This document shows, piece after piece, positions 10,640 through 25,500 of a stretch of 64,000 nucleotides of DNA (position 1 is its first letter; each line of letters starts with the position of its first letter). The translations under genes were made by a program, and so were the position numbers. The stretch lies in contig CAMQGK010000637.1 in assembly GCA_947000775.1 (NCBI GenBank), forward strand, positions 22,994,001 through 23,058,000. The letters run 5' to 3'. Under the pieces are notes generated by a model, which was not told where the DNA came from, did not search any database, and saw nothing but the letters and a program-made list of their open reading frames with translations. The stretch comes from Pterois miles (lineage: Eukaryota; Chordata; Actinopteri; Perciformes; Scorpaenidae).

Positions 10640-13034
10640 TTCAAACCAACTATAATCTTCCTTCCTCTAGACAAGTGTTTTGCATCAACTAGTAATATCA
10701 GTGTAGCCTCACTAGAAGGAACCAGGAAAGACAACAAACAATTAGACAAAAATGGCGACAGTAAATAAAAAAGGCTCTGGACACCGTGGCATGTGCAGCA
10801 AACACTGTTAAACCACAGAAATGAAATAGCCTGACACTTCAAAAGCTGAATACATCACCAAAGCAGGTAACAATGTAAACACCACAGCAGCTGGTGGCCA
10901 CAAACACATTTATGCAACAAGAGAGATGCACAGTTTTTGCACAATGTGGTTGCTGACGTCCTCCTCAGTATGAAGATAAACAACCATGATGACCATGATG
11001 ATATACAGCTCAGTCTACCCGGAGCTAAACAATATTCAATCTGTGTTCCTTCAAAAAAATAACAAATTTTTGACTCAGTTTAAGATCATATTTCCACTGA
11101 CTTTGTATCCAATTGTGCCACTTGTAAAATGAACTTTTACACCTTTAAAGCTCCGCATTCACAGATTGGGCAGGATGAAACTAGAAACAAAATGGAGAAC
11201 ATTTTACAGGAATTCAAGATTTCTGCATAGTAGGTGTTGTGTTTAGCTTCTGACTGCAATCGAAGCATGTTCCATAATAGTTTGATTTCTCAGTGCTGAT
11301 TTCACAAATGTCCTCTGTATAGCAACAAACAAAAATATTTGTGAATATTGTAGCATGTAGTCCCATTTGACAGTAATTTGAAGGAGAAAAATATGAATTA
11401 TCAGGAACTTTAGTGGAACATTTCTGTGGCCATGAAATAAGCCAATAGTAAAAGTGAACTTGAAATGAAAGTTTCCAGTCCTAGTTAGCTGTCCAACAAA
11501 TTTATAAATATCTGTGGGAAATAAGCTGGTTATTAGTGCTTCCCAAATGAGCCACAGCTTTTTACAAAATAATTGCTTATATTTGGACATTTTGGTTAAA
11601 CTTTGCCCTCCTACTTTAGGAAAAATCAAAGTTTCAGACAACTTTATTTATATGACTCTACAGCTGAAACCCATAAATATAAACCAAAACACTCCTGCAT
11701 TGCAGGTTTGAATTTGTGGCATTACAACCAGTCCCGGGCTTTATATAGCTGCGTCTCTGAAGAGGCTCTGTGAGGCTGCGTGAGGTGCTCAGTTGACTTT
11801 TGATGACTTTCACATAGTTAATAGAAGCTCTTCCTGGACAGTGTAAGTGGGAACGGAAGCTGAGCCAAGATAAGAAGCTAAAGAGGAGACAAGATCAAAT
11901 TAGCCCACATTTAGCAACCTGCTGTGTCAGAGGAAGTATCAAAATAACATGTGCTGTGTTTAAAACCTTCAGTTCATTCAGTTTTTGTCTCTGTTCTGCT
12001 GTTTTTGGGGAATGTGACAGTGTTTTCCAAAATTGCAAACCATTAACACTCACAAAGGAATATCACTGATCTTATCAGCCATTGGGAAAGGTCAGCCAGT
12101 GAGTCTTGCAAGATTTTTTTTGCAAGTTTTCGTAATTTGAGGCTTACCATCAAGACATCACACACTAAAAGCCAATGGATTTTTCCATTGGATTTTGGAT
12201 TATTGCAGAAAATAAGCTCTGTGGCAAACAGGCGTTTATGATATTTACATGTTTTGTTAAGCAAGACAATCTCCACAAATGAACACCACTTTCATGATTT
12301 TTGAAATGCAATTACCAGAAGTAAAAAGCTAATGTGGGGGAGTTCTTCGATAACCTCATTGATAGACAGGTATGATTGATAGACTTGGTGTACTGTCCTG
12401 GCTCTACGTATCCTCTCCCTACACTGAACTTTCATCTCATTAGGGGTAAGTTGAGCCAACAGACCACTTTTTCATATTTTGAGTGATCATTCCCAAGGAT
12501 GCACCACATCCTGGAATATATGTACATGTTTTAGTTGGAGACATTACTGTAATTCCCTCACCTTAAAGATGCCTCAAGTAAAAAACTGGCTCAATTGACC
12601 CTAATGATAGCTGATACCACTGTCCCGACCGATGGTGGTAGCACAGCACCCACCTTCCTGTCTGTTACCCCCAGGTTAACAACCATTAACTCTGTCAGCA
12701 CCGTTGATGCTTGCAACACTTGCACCGTTAGCTGTGAGATGCAGGTGTCGGTGTGCCGAGTCATGTGGAAGCAATAGATATGCTCTGAATTTTATATTGA
12801 GCAATTTTAAATCATGATTATGGTAGAAGTAAGACTTTCATGGTGACGCCGCCTCAGATATTTAACATATTTTGTTGTTACTTTTAAAAATATTAAGCAA
12901 TGACACTGATATCAATGAGTCAGTCATGTTTTAAGATGTGGCCTTCTTGCAGTAGATCAGAGTATGTTTCTCATTAAATGTTCTTTTTTTGTTGTTGTGT
13001 TTTTTTAGTGAAATACCCCTTTTTTCCTCTGCAG
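10640..13034. other. mpp4 upstream / 5' intron, mostly unannotated
   Basis: No protein-coding exon is recognisable. The longest open frame, 11243-11641 on the minus strand, has no domain and is AT-rich, so it is treated as chance. The only promoter-like sequence is near 11740. Confidence 0.4.
11740..11842 (+). promoter_or_regulatory. mpp4: Candidate TATA box and noncoding first exon of mpp4
   Basis: CTTTATATAGC near 11739-11749 follows a GC-rich CCCGGG. About 95 bases further on there is a consensus donor, GTAAGT, at 11843 after GGACAGT. TATA, initiator spacing and a strong donor fit a short noncoding first exon that would splice to the acceptor at 13034. This is position and motif only; transcript data would be decisive. 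Confidence 0.35.
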
Positions 13035-13052
13035 TGAGTCTGGACAATCAGC

Positions 13053-14575
13053 ATGAGAAACGCTATGGAGGACGGTGAGAAACACACACCTTGATATATA
13101 TATATATTGATGCCATTCATTGTTTATTATCTGATTTGAGTTCAGTCTTAACCCTGAACTCGCGTCTAAATCCAAGCATCGGCTTAATTTCGATTTAATC
13201 TAATCTAAAACCTAATTCAGATGGTATTAGTGTCTCTCTGCGAGGTCAGGGCTCCTCTGTGGCACTTAATCCCATCTGGCCCAAACATGTTTGTTTTTCA
13301 CCCTCTGCTCTGGAGCCTCAAACATCTGCTGTGATATTACAGAAAACAATATTTAGTCTCTTGCATGTTGGAAGCCGTTGTTGACTTGTGTAATGCATCT
13401 TATTTAACATGGTGAAGCTTTAGTGTCTTATTTCTGTCACTTTTTGGTGGCAGCGTTTTATCTGAGTAGAGTCACACTGTCCATCTGAAATGATGTGTGG
13501 CTTAACCAGCAGTGGAACAAGCGTTCAGATGCTTTACTGAAGTTAAAGTACTAAAACCGCGCTGCTACAAGTAAAAGTCATGCATTCAAAACCTTACTAA
13601 AGTATGTGTATATTATCAGCTAAATCGACTTGAAGTGTGAGAAGTAAAAGTATTCATTTTGCAGTAAAATGTTCCTTGTCATTGTTTTAGGTTTTTGAAT
13701 TAATATCACTGCTGCATTAATGTGTAGGTTGCATTTTACTGCTTTAGATGTTTAAGGTTTTGCTCATAGAGGTAAAATCTACAGCAATGCATCATATGAA
13801 GATCATCATATGTTTGTAGTTTCGCTGAACTGTGAGAACCACATAGTGTATCTCTATAGTACACATAGTGTATCCTTGTACTCTCAAACTGCACATCTTC
13901 ATTCGTCACAGCAGAGGGTTAAGGTGATGCACTGCTAATCCATTCTGCTCTGCACGTGTGGGTTCAAATCCAAATGCAGTCCATGTTACGTTTGGGCCGG
14001 CTGTTGCTCAGTGGGTAGAGCAGGTCGTCCTTTACCCACAAGGCTGGCGATTCGATCCCTGGTTCCTACTGTTTGCATGTCGAAGTGTCCTTGAGTGAGA
14101 CACTGACCCACAAGTTGGACGCTTTGTAGCAGCTCACTGCTCCTAAATGCTTAGGATAGTTAAATGCAGAGGTGAAAACTCATGTATGTACCTGTATATA
14201 TATGATGAATCTAATAAGGTTTTGCATTGTTTTTTTCCTGCAATCTCTGCATTGTTATTGTTTTTTTGTGTGTGTGTTTGTGTGCAGGTGTCAGTGAGGT
14301 GCTGTCCACTGTTGTGGAGGATGTAAGTCATGCTGTTGACCAAAACGTCGGTGGAGCTCAGGTCCTGCATGAACTGCTGAGTGCACCGTGGCTACGCGCA
14401 CTGCTGAAGGTATGACCTGACTCGGCGAACACTGCACTAAAACTGATATACTTGTCAAGTCATTACGTCATTTCCTCTTTTGTATCTCCAGATTTATGAG
14501 TGCCTGTTGGAGTTCGAGAGATTGACCCCCACACCCGTTCTGCCTTATGCCTCAGGACTCTCACATGAGGTTTAT

Positions 14576-14609
<34 letters not shown>

Positions 14610-17600
14610 CGACGCATATCCCAACTCATCACGTACTGATGCTCTGTCAGACCCCTCGGCGTCACTCTTTTCAGCCACAGTAAAATCATGTTTAATATTG
14701 TAAAGTAAACAAAAACATGTGCAGGTTTTTTAGAATAGGTGAAAATAACTAATTTATACTGCATGCTAAAACTGCATGTGATTATCATAAAGTAGTCTGT
14801 AAAGGGGAGACTCATGGGTACCCATAGAACCCATTTTCATTCACATATGCTGACGTCAGAGTGCTGTCAAAGGACCCATTTCAAAATGGCCATGCCAGTT
14901 TTTCCCCTTGTGAAAATTTATCCTAACTTTAGAGCATTATTTAGCCTCCTTCCTGACAAGCTAGCATAACATGGTTGGTACCAGAAGATTCCTAGTTTTA
15001 TATGATTTCTGTAGCTTCACTCAAGGTCTAAAACTGAACCTGCTACAGTCTCTGAAAAACAGTAATGTTGGTAAAGGGTGAACTGATGATGCTGTGCTCC
15101 ACCAGGATTACCCTCACACTTCTAGCTTCCAAGATTTGAGCTCCTCTTCTTAATCTCAGTTTCAGGAAGGCCTTACAGATTAGATTTTCTTGATTAGAGA
15201 GTTAGCATCTGTATTCCTGTCTGGCTGTCTTTCTGTCCATCAGATCATGACTGCAATACAGAAGGTCCACCGTCCATCCGCTGAAGCCAGAGAGCTCTGC
15301 AGCCTCCTCAGCTCACCACACATCCAGGTGTGTTGTTATCACTCATGTACGAGCTCCTGCAGAGCTTGTGTGTGGTGGACTGTTATATGTAACACCTGTT
15401 AACTATCTCTCAGGCCCTCCTATCATCCCACGACAGTGTAGCCCAGTCAGACTATGGACCTGTTTTACCCCCTCTGCCTGATGAGATGCCTGAGGACGAG
15501 GAGGCCATGCGGATTGTTTGTCTGGTGAAGAACAACCAGCCGCTGGTGAGACAGAAGCTTTTATTTGATTTAATGTAAAATTATTTGCTCGTAAAACACT
15601 ATGAGTAGTAGATTGTGTGATTATAGTATCTTAGTCGTGGTAAATTTTTCTAATGGTACAAGCTTTTGTTTGTAGGAAAGTGACACTATCCTGGTTTAAC
15701 TGGCATAGTTAATGAGTTTATTTTAACCCTTCGTTTTCAGCATCCCTGGCCTGAATCGCTGGGATGGGTGCAGTACCTGGTGCAGTGTCGAGAAAAGCAA
15801 AAATCTGATATTTTCAAGTCTGACACAGTGTCTTTAAGGATACTGTCTTCAATTTCCATTAAATGTACAGGAGAGGTTATTAAGTACTGGAACAAGTCAA
15901 CCCTGCAAGCACTTCTTATTTTACTCCAAATGAATAAATCCATTCATCCGTGAAATATTCAAGACCGATATAATAATACTCCTGAAATAATAGTTTGGTG
16001 ATCTATAATTCAACCCGACTCCTGTTAATTACATTTATATACAACTAGACATCTGTGGTTGAAAGTAACATTTATTCAAGAACTGTGCTTAATGCCTGCT
16101 ACATGAGTATTTCCATTTTTTTCCTACTTTAAACTGCTACTACCACTACTACTCCACTAGCCTACATCTCAGAGGGAAATATTGTACTTTTTACTCCACC
16201 ACATTTATTCTAACAGTTCAGAAGTATTCAGCTCTTTTACTTCAGTAAAAATAGTAATACTTCAATGTAGAAATACTTTGTTACAAGTAAAAATCCTGCA
16301 TTTAAACTCTTATTTAAGTTACAGTACAAACATATTTGCATCAAAATATACTTAAAAAGAGTAACAGTACTCAGAATAATGTATGATACATCATCGGATT
16401 ATAATTACTGATGAATTAATGTGTTCATCGTTTTAATGTTGCAGCTGGTAAAGGTGGAGCTCATTTAAATTACTCTGCTGGGTAACTTATTCTATAGTAA
16501 TACATCATGATTTAATTATATTTTGTATTATTAATCTGAAACTGCAGAGTAACTAAAGCTTTAAAATAAGAAGGAAAAAGCATAATATTTGCCCCCAAAA
16601 ACATAGTGTAGTAGAAATAGAAAGTAACATTAAAAGAAATAATGAAATAAGACACAAGTATATCAAAATTGTACTGTAGTACATGAGTAAAACTACTTAC
16701 TTACATTCCACCATAATGTCTGCATAAATGTAGAACTTCTTATGCCAGTAAAAATATCCAGACAGCAGTTAAATGTCCCTACAAAATGTAATCAGCAAAG
16801 CAAAGTGTCTAAACATAATTTCCAGGAGACGGGTTGAATATTCGATCGTACGGACCATATTCAGAAGTGAAGATCTATTCAGTCAGTCATTGTAGTAATT
16901 TGGCTAAGCAATGAAAGAGTTATAACTGTATTATACAGATAATTAGTTTAATTTTAATCTTTGAGAAGAGATCTTTCCTTTATCTTTTGTTCACCAAGAA
17001 CAGAGAAGAGCGCCGGGGAAGTGTAGGAGACGGTGTAGGAGTGATTCGTAGTCGTTGGAGCAGCCTCCGGCGCCTCACATTGGACCGTCTCGTCCCTGCG
17101 AGGAGGGCGTTGTCAGGGGAGGAGCTCAGAGTGACTGAAAGTGAAGCCAGGCCTTTGCCCCTCCATCGGGGAAGACAGTCACATCCCTTTCTCCCTCGCT
17201 ATCAGTCAACAGGAAGCTGCTGTTTGTGCCCACAAACTGCAGCACTTTGGAAGAAAGGGCTCAATCAATCAGCTCCCTCGGTCTTTAGTCCAGCCCCCTG
17301 CACTGGTAAGAGGAGGACGACTGTCATTCAATGCAATCACCAATCATCCATCTATTCTTTCATTCACTCATTCTTTGTCCGATCATCAAGATGTCCAATC
17401 GTCGAAGGAGCAACAGTGAATAAACAGTTTATCCAGCAAGGGGCGTATTTATCAGGAATCACACACAGTTAACGCGGGGATGTGTAAAGAGAACTGAAAC
17501 AGCAGTGGAGGCAGGCACTCATTAATTTCTATGAGAGTCACTCAGTGGCATGAAGCCAAAATGGATCGACTGCTGAGTGATGAAGTACCGGGATCATCTG

Positions 17601-20600
17601 GGTGCCCATAGAGCAGGCGCAGTAGTGCTTTCTTTAACTCCGCCTCCCAGCGGTTGATCCGGAGGAACGGAAATAACTCCTGGTCCAGCATTTTACAACT
17701 TTCAGGACCTAATTATTTAAATACGGGCTATTCAAGTATTAGTAGATTCACCTCAAAAAAAATCTCTCTCGTCTCTTTCTCAATGTAAGTCTATGGGAAA
17801 AAGTGTTTTTGAGCTCAATGGCATGATGTGATGGACTCAAAAGTTGTAGCACCACCGTTTGGCCACTATGAAAATTTGCTTCAAAGCCTGGTGCTCTTCC
17901 TGGGGGCTTGAGTTAACAGAGGACTCAACATAATTAAAAAAAAAAAATCTATATAGAGAAAGTAGCCTGACTTTGTTTTGTATGTAGGCTTTATATGCAT
18001 AGGAAAATATTATATGTGACTCAGCTATTTAGGTTTTATATTCAAAAATATGATCACAGTGTGGTTGTGAGGAGCTCAGTTTTTGTTGATAGTGTGCTTT
18101 CTTTTGCATCCTGCACAAGGCCCATCAAAACATTATCTATTTTTTGCTGAAATGGCATCTTTTGTTAAGCTCATGGTCATAGTGCTGATCTGAACAACAT
18201 CTCTTTGCAGCTCCCAACAGGCTAGGACCATACTAGCCAACCCTCACAATGTTCTGGGGAGACTCCTGTTTTTCATTGCCGTCTACCGGTTTCATCCAAA
18301 CGTCACAATTCTCATATATTCTGCCTGATTTCTGAAAAATTTTCAAATCCTTTTTCCTTTGACATTATCACAGCATGTTTCTGGCACTGCACAGCATATA
18401 TAAACCCTTCTGTTTCCACCACGATCCACAATAAAGCCACACCAAATTTCCTGGCAGAAAAGAGCTGCTCATGACCTCCTGAGACAATGCCGTCACCACA
18501 CATTACAGTGCAGTGTCCAAATTTAGGCTTTGCTCGGTGCAGCCAAAAGCCTCATGGCGTCGCGCAAGCCATTAGAAATAACGCATTTCAGAGCGCAGTG
18601 GTGCCGTTGTTGCATTGTCTGAAAGGTCCTTCAGTGAGAGAGAGAAGGAGAGAGGAATGGAGAGATTCTCAAAAAGGGGCAAAAGTTAATGAAGAAATTA
18701 ATGAAATCTGATTAGTTTATGACAGAAATTCACACAAATTCATGCCAGATGGGCAAATAATTCTTCCATAAGAATTAAAAGTAAGATTAAAAATTTTATT
18801 TACATAAAAATTCTGTTGCATTGTAACTTTGCTATACTGAATCTTTAAAAGTCACCAGAATGCAAGAAACAAAGTCTTTCTGGAAGAGGACACCCAGACC
18901 CCCGCTTTGGTTTTGAAACTCCAACTCAAGGTTGGAAAGTATGGCCCGGACTCCTCTGGAGCTCCCCTAATCAGCAGAGGTAGGACTGATGATGCTTGAT
19001 AAATACGGGCCCAATATTATACCAAACATCATTCGATCCATCCCGTCATTCATCCATCTCTGCATTTGCTCATCCCTTTATCAGGAAGTCCATCTGTTGG
19101 TTTATCCAGCAAACCTGTTGGAAGGTAACGCCCAGTTCATCTACTAGTTCATCCGTCAGCTCACAAATTTATTATCCTCACCATCTGTCAGTCGTCACCT
19201 AGTCATCTGTCTTTTTTATCTAACCATCATTTGACACCTTTCTTACTTTTTCCTGCACTGCTGTTTTCTTTCAGTGATGTGTATTTCACTTTTCTGTTGG
19301 CACTTTCTCTCTTGTCTTCATCCGCCTCCCAACATGGAGGTCCATTTTTAGAGAAACCCAATCACAGCGGGGGAGACGGTGCCTCTACTGGAGGGAGCAG
19401 TGATGACTACGCCTATCCTCCTCCTCCAGTCCCAGCTTACAGTCTCAGCCTTCCCAACTCCCCAGTCCTTTACCAAAAGGGGGCTATAGGGGGACACTCG
19501 AGGAATATCCCTACACCTGGCAGGAGCCCCTCTTGTACTGGGATCCACCCTTTTAGAGCCCACACAGCACCTTCTAGTCCTGCTCCTCATCGCTCCACTC
19601 GGCAGCAGGGGGTTAGCACTCTCCCCACCCCCAGCAGGCAACATGGGTGTCAAAGTGGATCTCATAACAAACTCCAAGAAGAGCCTCTAAGTCGTCCCTT
19701 GATGACCCACTACTCTACTGCTCCTCGTCACAATGGACGCCAGAAGCAACCACAACAGACACGAAACGAGCAGCAGCAACCAAAACATTGTGAGCTCGCC
19801 AAACAGTGCAGCGTGGAGGAGCTCCGGTCCACCGTCCAGACGGTGGCTAGCAGTATTGAGCACGGCACTCAGGACGTCCGCCATCTTGGCCACAAGATGG
19901 TGGCGGCGACGGAGATGATCACAGACAGCGTGGAAGAGAATGCCCAGGCACTCAATCTGCTGGCGGAGGTTGTTGACAAGCTCCAGTGTCTCATTGTGGC
20001 CAGCAAGCACCCTGAGGTGTCACCGCCACGCCGGCCCAAACAGCGCACTCCTCCACCACCTCCTCCGAGGGTCTCTTCAATGTCTCCAAAAGCGGTCCGC
20101 AAACCTCCCACACCTTACCCACGCCGCCTCTCATCATCCTCTTCTTCTTCTTGCTCCTCTTCGTCTTCGTCCACGTCTGTCAGTTCCTGTGTAGACAGCT
20201 TTGCAACGTCGAGGAGTCCAAAACAATTGAACGGAGACTCCAAGAGGACGGTGGTGACCTTTGGTGGCACCTACAGGGCAGGTGGCAGTGGTAGTAACGG
20301 ACAGGTGAGGCTCAACAATGGAGCAGTTTCTCGAGCTTCTCTGGAGGACCAAGACTGCAACAGTACAGGCTGCTTGACAACCAGGAAGAAGAAAAAGAAT
20401 AAGTAGTCCTTTAACAAACCGTCTCCTCTCCTTCTCTGCTGTGGCGTAGAAAATAGACTTAAATATTTCTACTTAACTTTTTCAGTGTAGACTGACATTA
20501 GCATTTGGATCCAAACTATTAGTTTAAGGAACAGTTTAACCACATATAAGAAGTAGACTGAACAATTTTTTGTTTTTTCATCTCTGGATTTATCACTGGA

Positions 20601-22472
20601 AGGGGAAACGCACAGTAATTAAAGGTACAAAGAAATTACATTTTCTCACCGAGTATCTATTTATTATTCTATTTCATCCAGCTATCTTTAACACTGTGAC
20701 CACCATCATCATCTCTCTTCTATTCATTGCAGTTTCTCTTTTCAGTTTGCCCATATGTTTGTCTAAGCCTGTCTTATCTCAATTTGTCTGTTCAGCTCGT
20801 GCTTTAAGAGCTTCAGTCATCAGTTTCTTCCATTGCATTCTCCATTTGTATCTTTCCCAATTTATATCCCTCTCTATGTATACAGAGCTGCACTAAGAGA
20901 AGGTGCTTGTGTGGCCATTGAAGGTTGTTAAATTTGGAGTTACTGTCTGTTTGTCAGGGGGCGACAATACGACGGGACGAGGAGACGGGAGACATTTATA
21001 TTGCCAGGGTGATTCACGGAGGACTGGCTGACCGCAGCGGTGAGATAAAACCGTATTAAATATGTGTTAAATATAAGGTACAATACCACAGATATAGTCA
21101 TGTATTACACACAGTCAAAATGTGCAATATTACGGTTTGTGTCTACCAGGACTCCTCCATCCTGGTGATATGTTAGTGGAGGTGAACGGAAACCCTGTGG
21201 TAGGTCTGGAGCCAGAAGAGGTCATCCAGATACTGGTAGGTCACCTGAGTGGAAAGTAAAGACATCACTAACTGTACACCAGAGATGGCATACATAAAGA
21301 TGATTTTCATTGTAATTCCGATGACACGAAAACGATTTGTGCACAATATTAAACAAAATAAGTAAATTAGAAAGTAGAGTTAGTAGCTTCTGTGTGGTGT
21401 GGTGTCTGTAGGTGTTCATACTTGTGATCATCATCTGATTATTAAGACAGTTTATCAGTTATTTACTAGTATTTGCTGTATTTGCAGATCAATTCCCAGG
21501 GAACGATCCTGTTTAAAGTAATTCCTGATACAGCTCAGAGCAGCAGCAGCAGCCAGAAGTCAGAAGTAAGAAACATCCAGCAAACATCCTTAAATGATGG
21601 ATTCTGTCCCTCTACACCAGGGGTGGACGAAGTACTCAGATCCTTTACTTAAGTAAAAGTACAACATGAATGCAAAATACTTAATTACAAGTACAAGTCC
21701 TGCATTCAAGTCCTACTTGAGTAAAAGTCTAGAAGTATTCTCAGCTTCATGCAGTAAAAGTACTGGCTGTGCAGTAAAATGTCTCCTGTGATTGATATCT
21801 GAGTCTGTATGACATTATGAGTTTGTTAATACTGATGCATCAATGTTAGAGCAGAATGTTACTGTTGTAGCTGCTCGAGGTGGAGCTAGACTCAGTAGGA
21901 GGCTAAACAACGCTCCAAACTTTTACTAAAAGCTGGCATAAAATAGTCAAGTTAGCACACTGACACACTGACAGCTGTTGTTACTCGTTGGGCTGCAGTT
22001 TTTCATATTATGATTTGAGCATATTTTTTATGCTAAATGCAGTACTGTTGAGGGTTTCTGGACAATAGTTGTCATTGTTTTGCGTTGTTGATTGATATCC
22101 AATAATAAATATGTACACACATTTGCATAAAGCAACATATTAGCCCACTCCTCTATTGAGTATTAAATAGCTTAAAATCTCCTTTTAAGGTACATTTTGA
22201 ACAGATAAAAAAATGTGCGATTAATTTGAAATTAATCAGCAATTAAGATGCCAAAAAAACTGAAAACCACTAATTTCATCTTTACTGTATTTTTCTTGTA
22301 AAAATCCAAATTTGTAAAGTAATTATAAATGCAATATAAATGTAGTACAGTAAAACTTACAGTATTTCTTTACAATTTTATTTATATTACAGAATATACT
22401 CAAGTAAGCTACAAACAAGTACCTCAAAATTTTGAGTACATGTACTTTCACCACCGCTAATTCTCCTATTTG

Positions 22473-22508
<36 letters not shown>

Positions 22509-25500
22509 TGATGACCTGTGCGGTGCCCTTGTAAATGTACTAATGAGTTTTGTTTGAAGATGTTTAAATGTGTAAGATTCCTTTAATCCGTCTCGCTGTG
22601 TCTGTCAGGTGTATATGAAGGCGCTGGTGGACTACTGCCCCCTGCAGGACTCCTCCATCCCCTGTCCTGATGTAGGGATGGCGTTCAGCAGAGGAGACCT
22701 GCTGGAGGTGGTCGACCAGTCGGACGGACGGTGGTGGCAGGCCAGGAAGCTACCCTTCTCTGCATCCTGTGCTGGTCTGATTCCCTCTGCCAGCATGCTG
22801 AAGAGGTGATGCCTCACACACCCTGATAAGAAGCTGTGTCATCATTCCCAACAAACATTACAACACTGGTTCCCAACCTAAGGGTCCCGACCCTCACTCG
22901 GGATCACCAAAGCTTCAAGGGGGGTCTCGAGGCCCTCTTGATTTTAAGGGATGTAAGACAACTTTTTAAATATATGCTGCATATATATATACAGATGGAC
23001 TATATCTCAGCACTTCATTCATTTCTGTGAAGAAAACTACACTAAATTAAATTGTTATTTTTAAAGTTTGGACTATTATTTATAATCTAAACAGGCATTA
23101 GAAAAGTTTTCAGTTAAAACAACCAAAGAGCTAATAGAACAGTTTCAGGAAGAGGAAAACACTGAATTTATCAAGAAAGAACCCTATTAAATACCCTACG
23201 TATGATTGTTTTAAGATTGTTGAAATTTAAAATATACATACAGAGAATTATATTAAAAGCTACTAAAATAACAGGAAAACTCATCTCTGGAAATAATCTG
23301 CCCAGAATCATCCAAATTATTCATTTTATGTAAACATCTTGTAGTTACTACGTTCACTATTTGGGTTAATTTGGGTTATAGTTTGTTTTTGTTATGCATT
23401 GAACATAATATGAAATATCCATAAAATATGTCCCTTAGTCAGGGGTCGTCAATGTAATGTGCAATGTGTTTCTGAAATGTGCTTTTCAAGGTTCAAGCTT
23501 TGTTTTCATCAGCAGGAAATGAAATGCAGTTTTAGTTCCCTCGACTGTACACACACATAGAAAATATAACAAGAAAATGGAACAACGTATATAGTATTTA
23601 AAAAGAAATAAAAACGAAAATTAAATTGTATTTTAAAGGAAGATATACACACTCAAAAATATGTAATATCAGCAGTGATTTAGAGTATATTTACTCAAGA
23701 TTTTGACGTACTTCTACTCCACTTACATATTTCCATTGTACAATACTTCATACTTCTTCTCCACTAAATCCAGGCGGCATAAAGTTTCCTTCAAAACTGT
23801 TTTGTAGCTTTTGTAGGGTCTGAGAAGTGTAAGTGTTTGAGACATGTATATTTATTAATAGAAACAAAATTAATTTACTATCATATACGAAAATTAATAG
23901 CTGAAAATCCAAACATTTGAAAAAATTGGTTAATTGGTTAATTTTCTTTCGATGGATAAACCGTTGCAGCTCAAAGTTAGAGCCACTTTCAAGCAGCTAA
24001 GTGTTGTCTTCTTTCATGAAAAACAAGTTGCTTGTAGCTGCATCTTACAGTTAACATCTCTCTCTTTCTCTCTCTATTTCTGCAGTAAACAGAGAGAACA
24101 GTGGTGGTGTCAGCCATCACAGGTTCATACCTGCATCAGACCCCGTAAGCACTTGTCATTGTCATCACTAACATTAATGTTTATTGATGTGCATCTACTG
24201 TTAGCAGAGTGTAACAGCAGTAACTGGGTTAGGGTTGGTTTATATAACAGTGCATGTTAATAAACATTGCTGTAAATGCTGCAGAGTTAGTCAAAAAGTT
24301 CCTTTTCATCTGGACATACAGACGCAAAGTTGTCCTGCCTCCCTTCTACAGAGTATATAATCATAAAATTGTATTGAGAGTATAACATTAAAAGAATCAA
24401 AGGTTATTGAAATAGTTTGTAAAATGAGCATTAGTATAAAGATACTGCTATATTCAAGCTGCTCTCATACACCATGTGTAGTTATGCCTACATGGTGCCT
24501 GCACTTTAATTTGTAAATATCCCATGAAATCAATTTGTATGTAATCCACATAATTGTTAACAAGTATAAAAGAAAAAAGAAAAAATAAAACAATAAAAGT
24601 AAACAAAAAAAAACTATAAAAAATCTAAAAACACCGGATTTTCACCCAGGAGACCTGTGTTCGCATCCCGTGTGAAACCAGAAGTTAACATTGATTTATT
24701 TGTCAAGTATTTAAGTTATGCCACTTCTGGTGTTATTTAACCTGAACCATGATGTTTTCGTAATCTTAGATAAGTAGTTTTTGTCATGTAACCTCCATAC
24801 TTAAGTTGCGCCACTTCCTGTGTAGCGTAACAACTTCAACTTCTGCTTTGGTGTAACTTACCCACGATCTCTTCCTAATCCTAACTAAGTAATTTTGTTG
24901 CCTAAACCTAACCAAGTTGATCTTGTCCTAATCCTGACAAAGTTGTTTCTCGTGAAAACAGAAGTGGAAAAAACTGGAGCGTAAATTGACACTGGATATT
25001 TGTACGGAAAATGAAAATGAGGAGTAACTTACATGTTGTGAATGTGACACACTGTTAACACCATTTCCTTTCTGTCTGTCCTCAGTGACTCTGGCTGATA
25101 ACGGTGGGTGAAACAGCTCACAGGTCACTTTTTATTACAGTATCTGATGTGTCAGGTGTTTATTTACACATTTGATCCAGTAGTAAAGTGATTGTGTGAC
25201 TTCAGTTGATGTGTGATGATACTGATGATGTGACTGCATTAAACTGACGTCATGTGCTGTGACTATAGTGTAGGACTGTGTAGGTGTTAAAGGTGCTATT
25301 GATAACACTGATAACATCCAGCCACTAGATGTCACATTCTCCCTCCCCCGGTGCCATTATATTTTCTTCACAACAAGTTGTTGACATTTACTTACCATCG
25401 ATCTCAGTCATTTATTCATTTTTTCCACACTAAATGATGACCCAGAGACACCACATGATACCAGTACTGCTATACTATTGGCTCATAAGTGTTGTAAGAA

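Noticed and set aside
11243..11641. 132-codon minus-strand frame upstream of mpp4
   Set aside because: AT-rich, no domain, no splice or promoter context, no repeat of the frame elsewhere.
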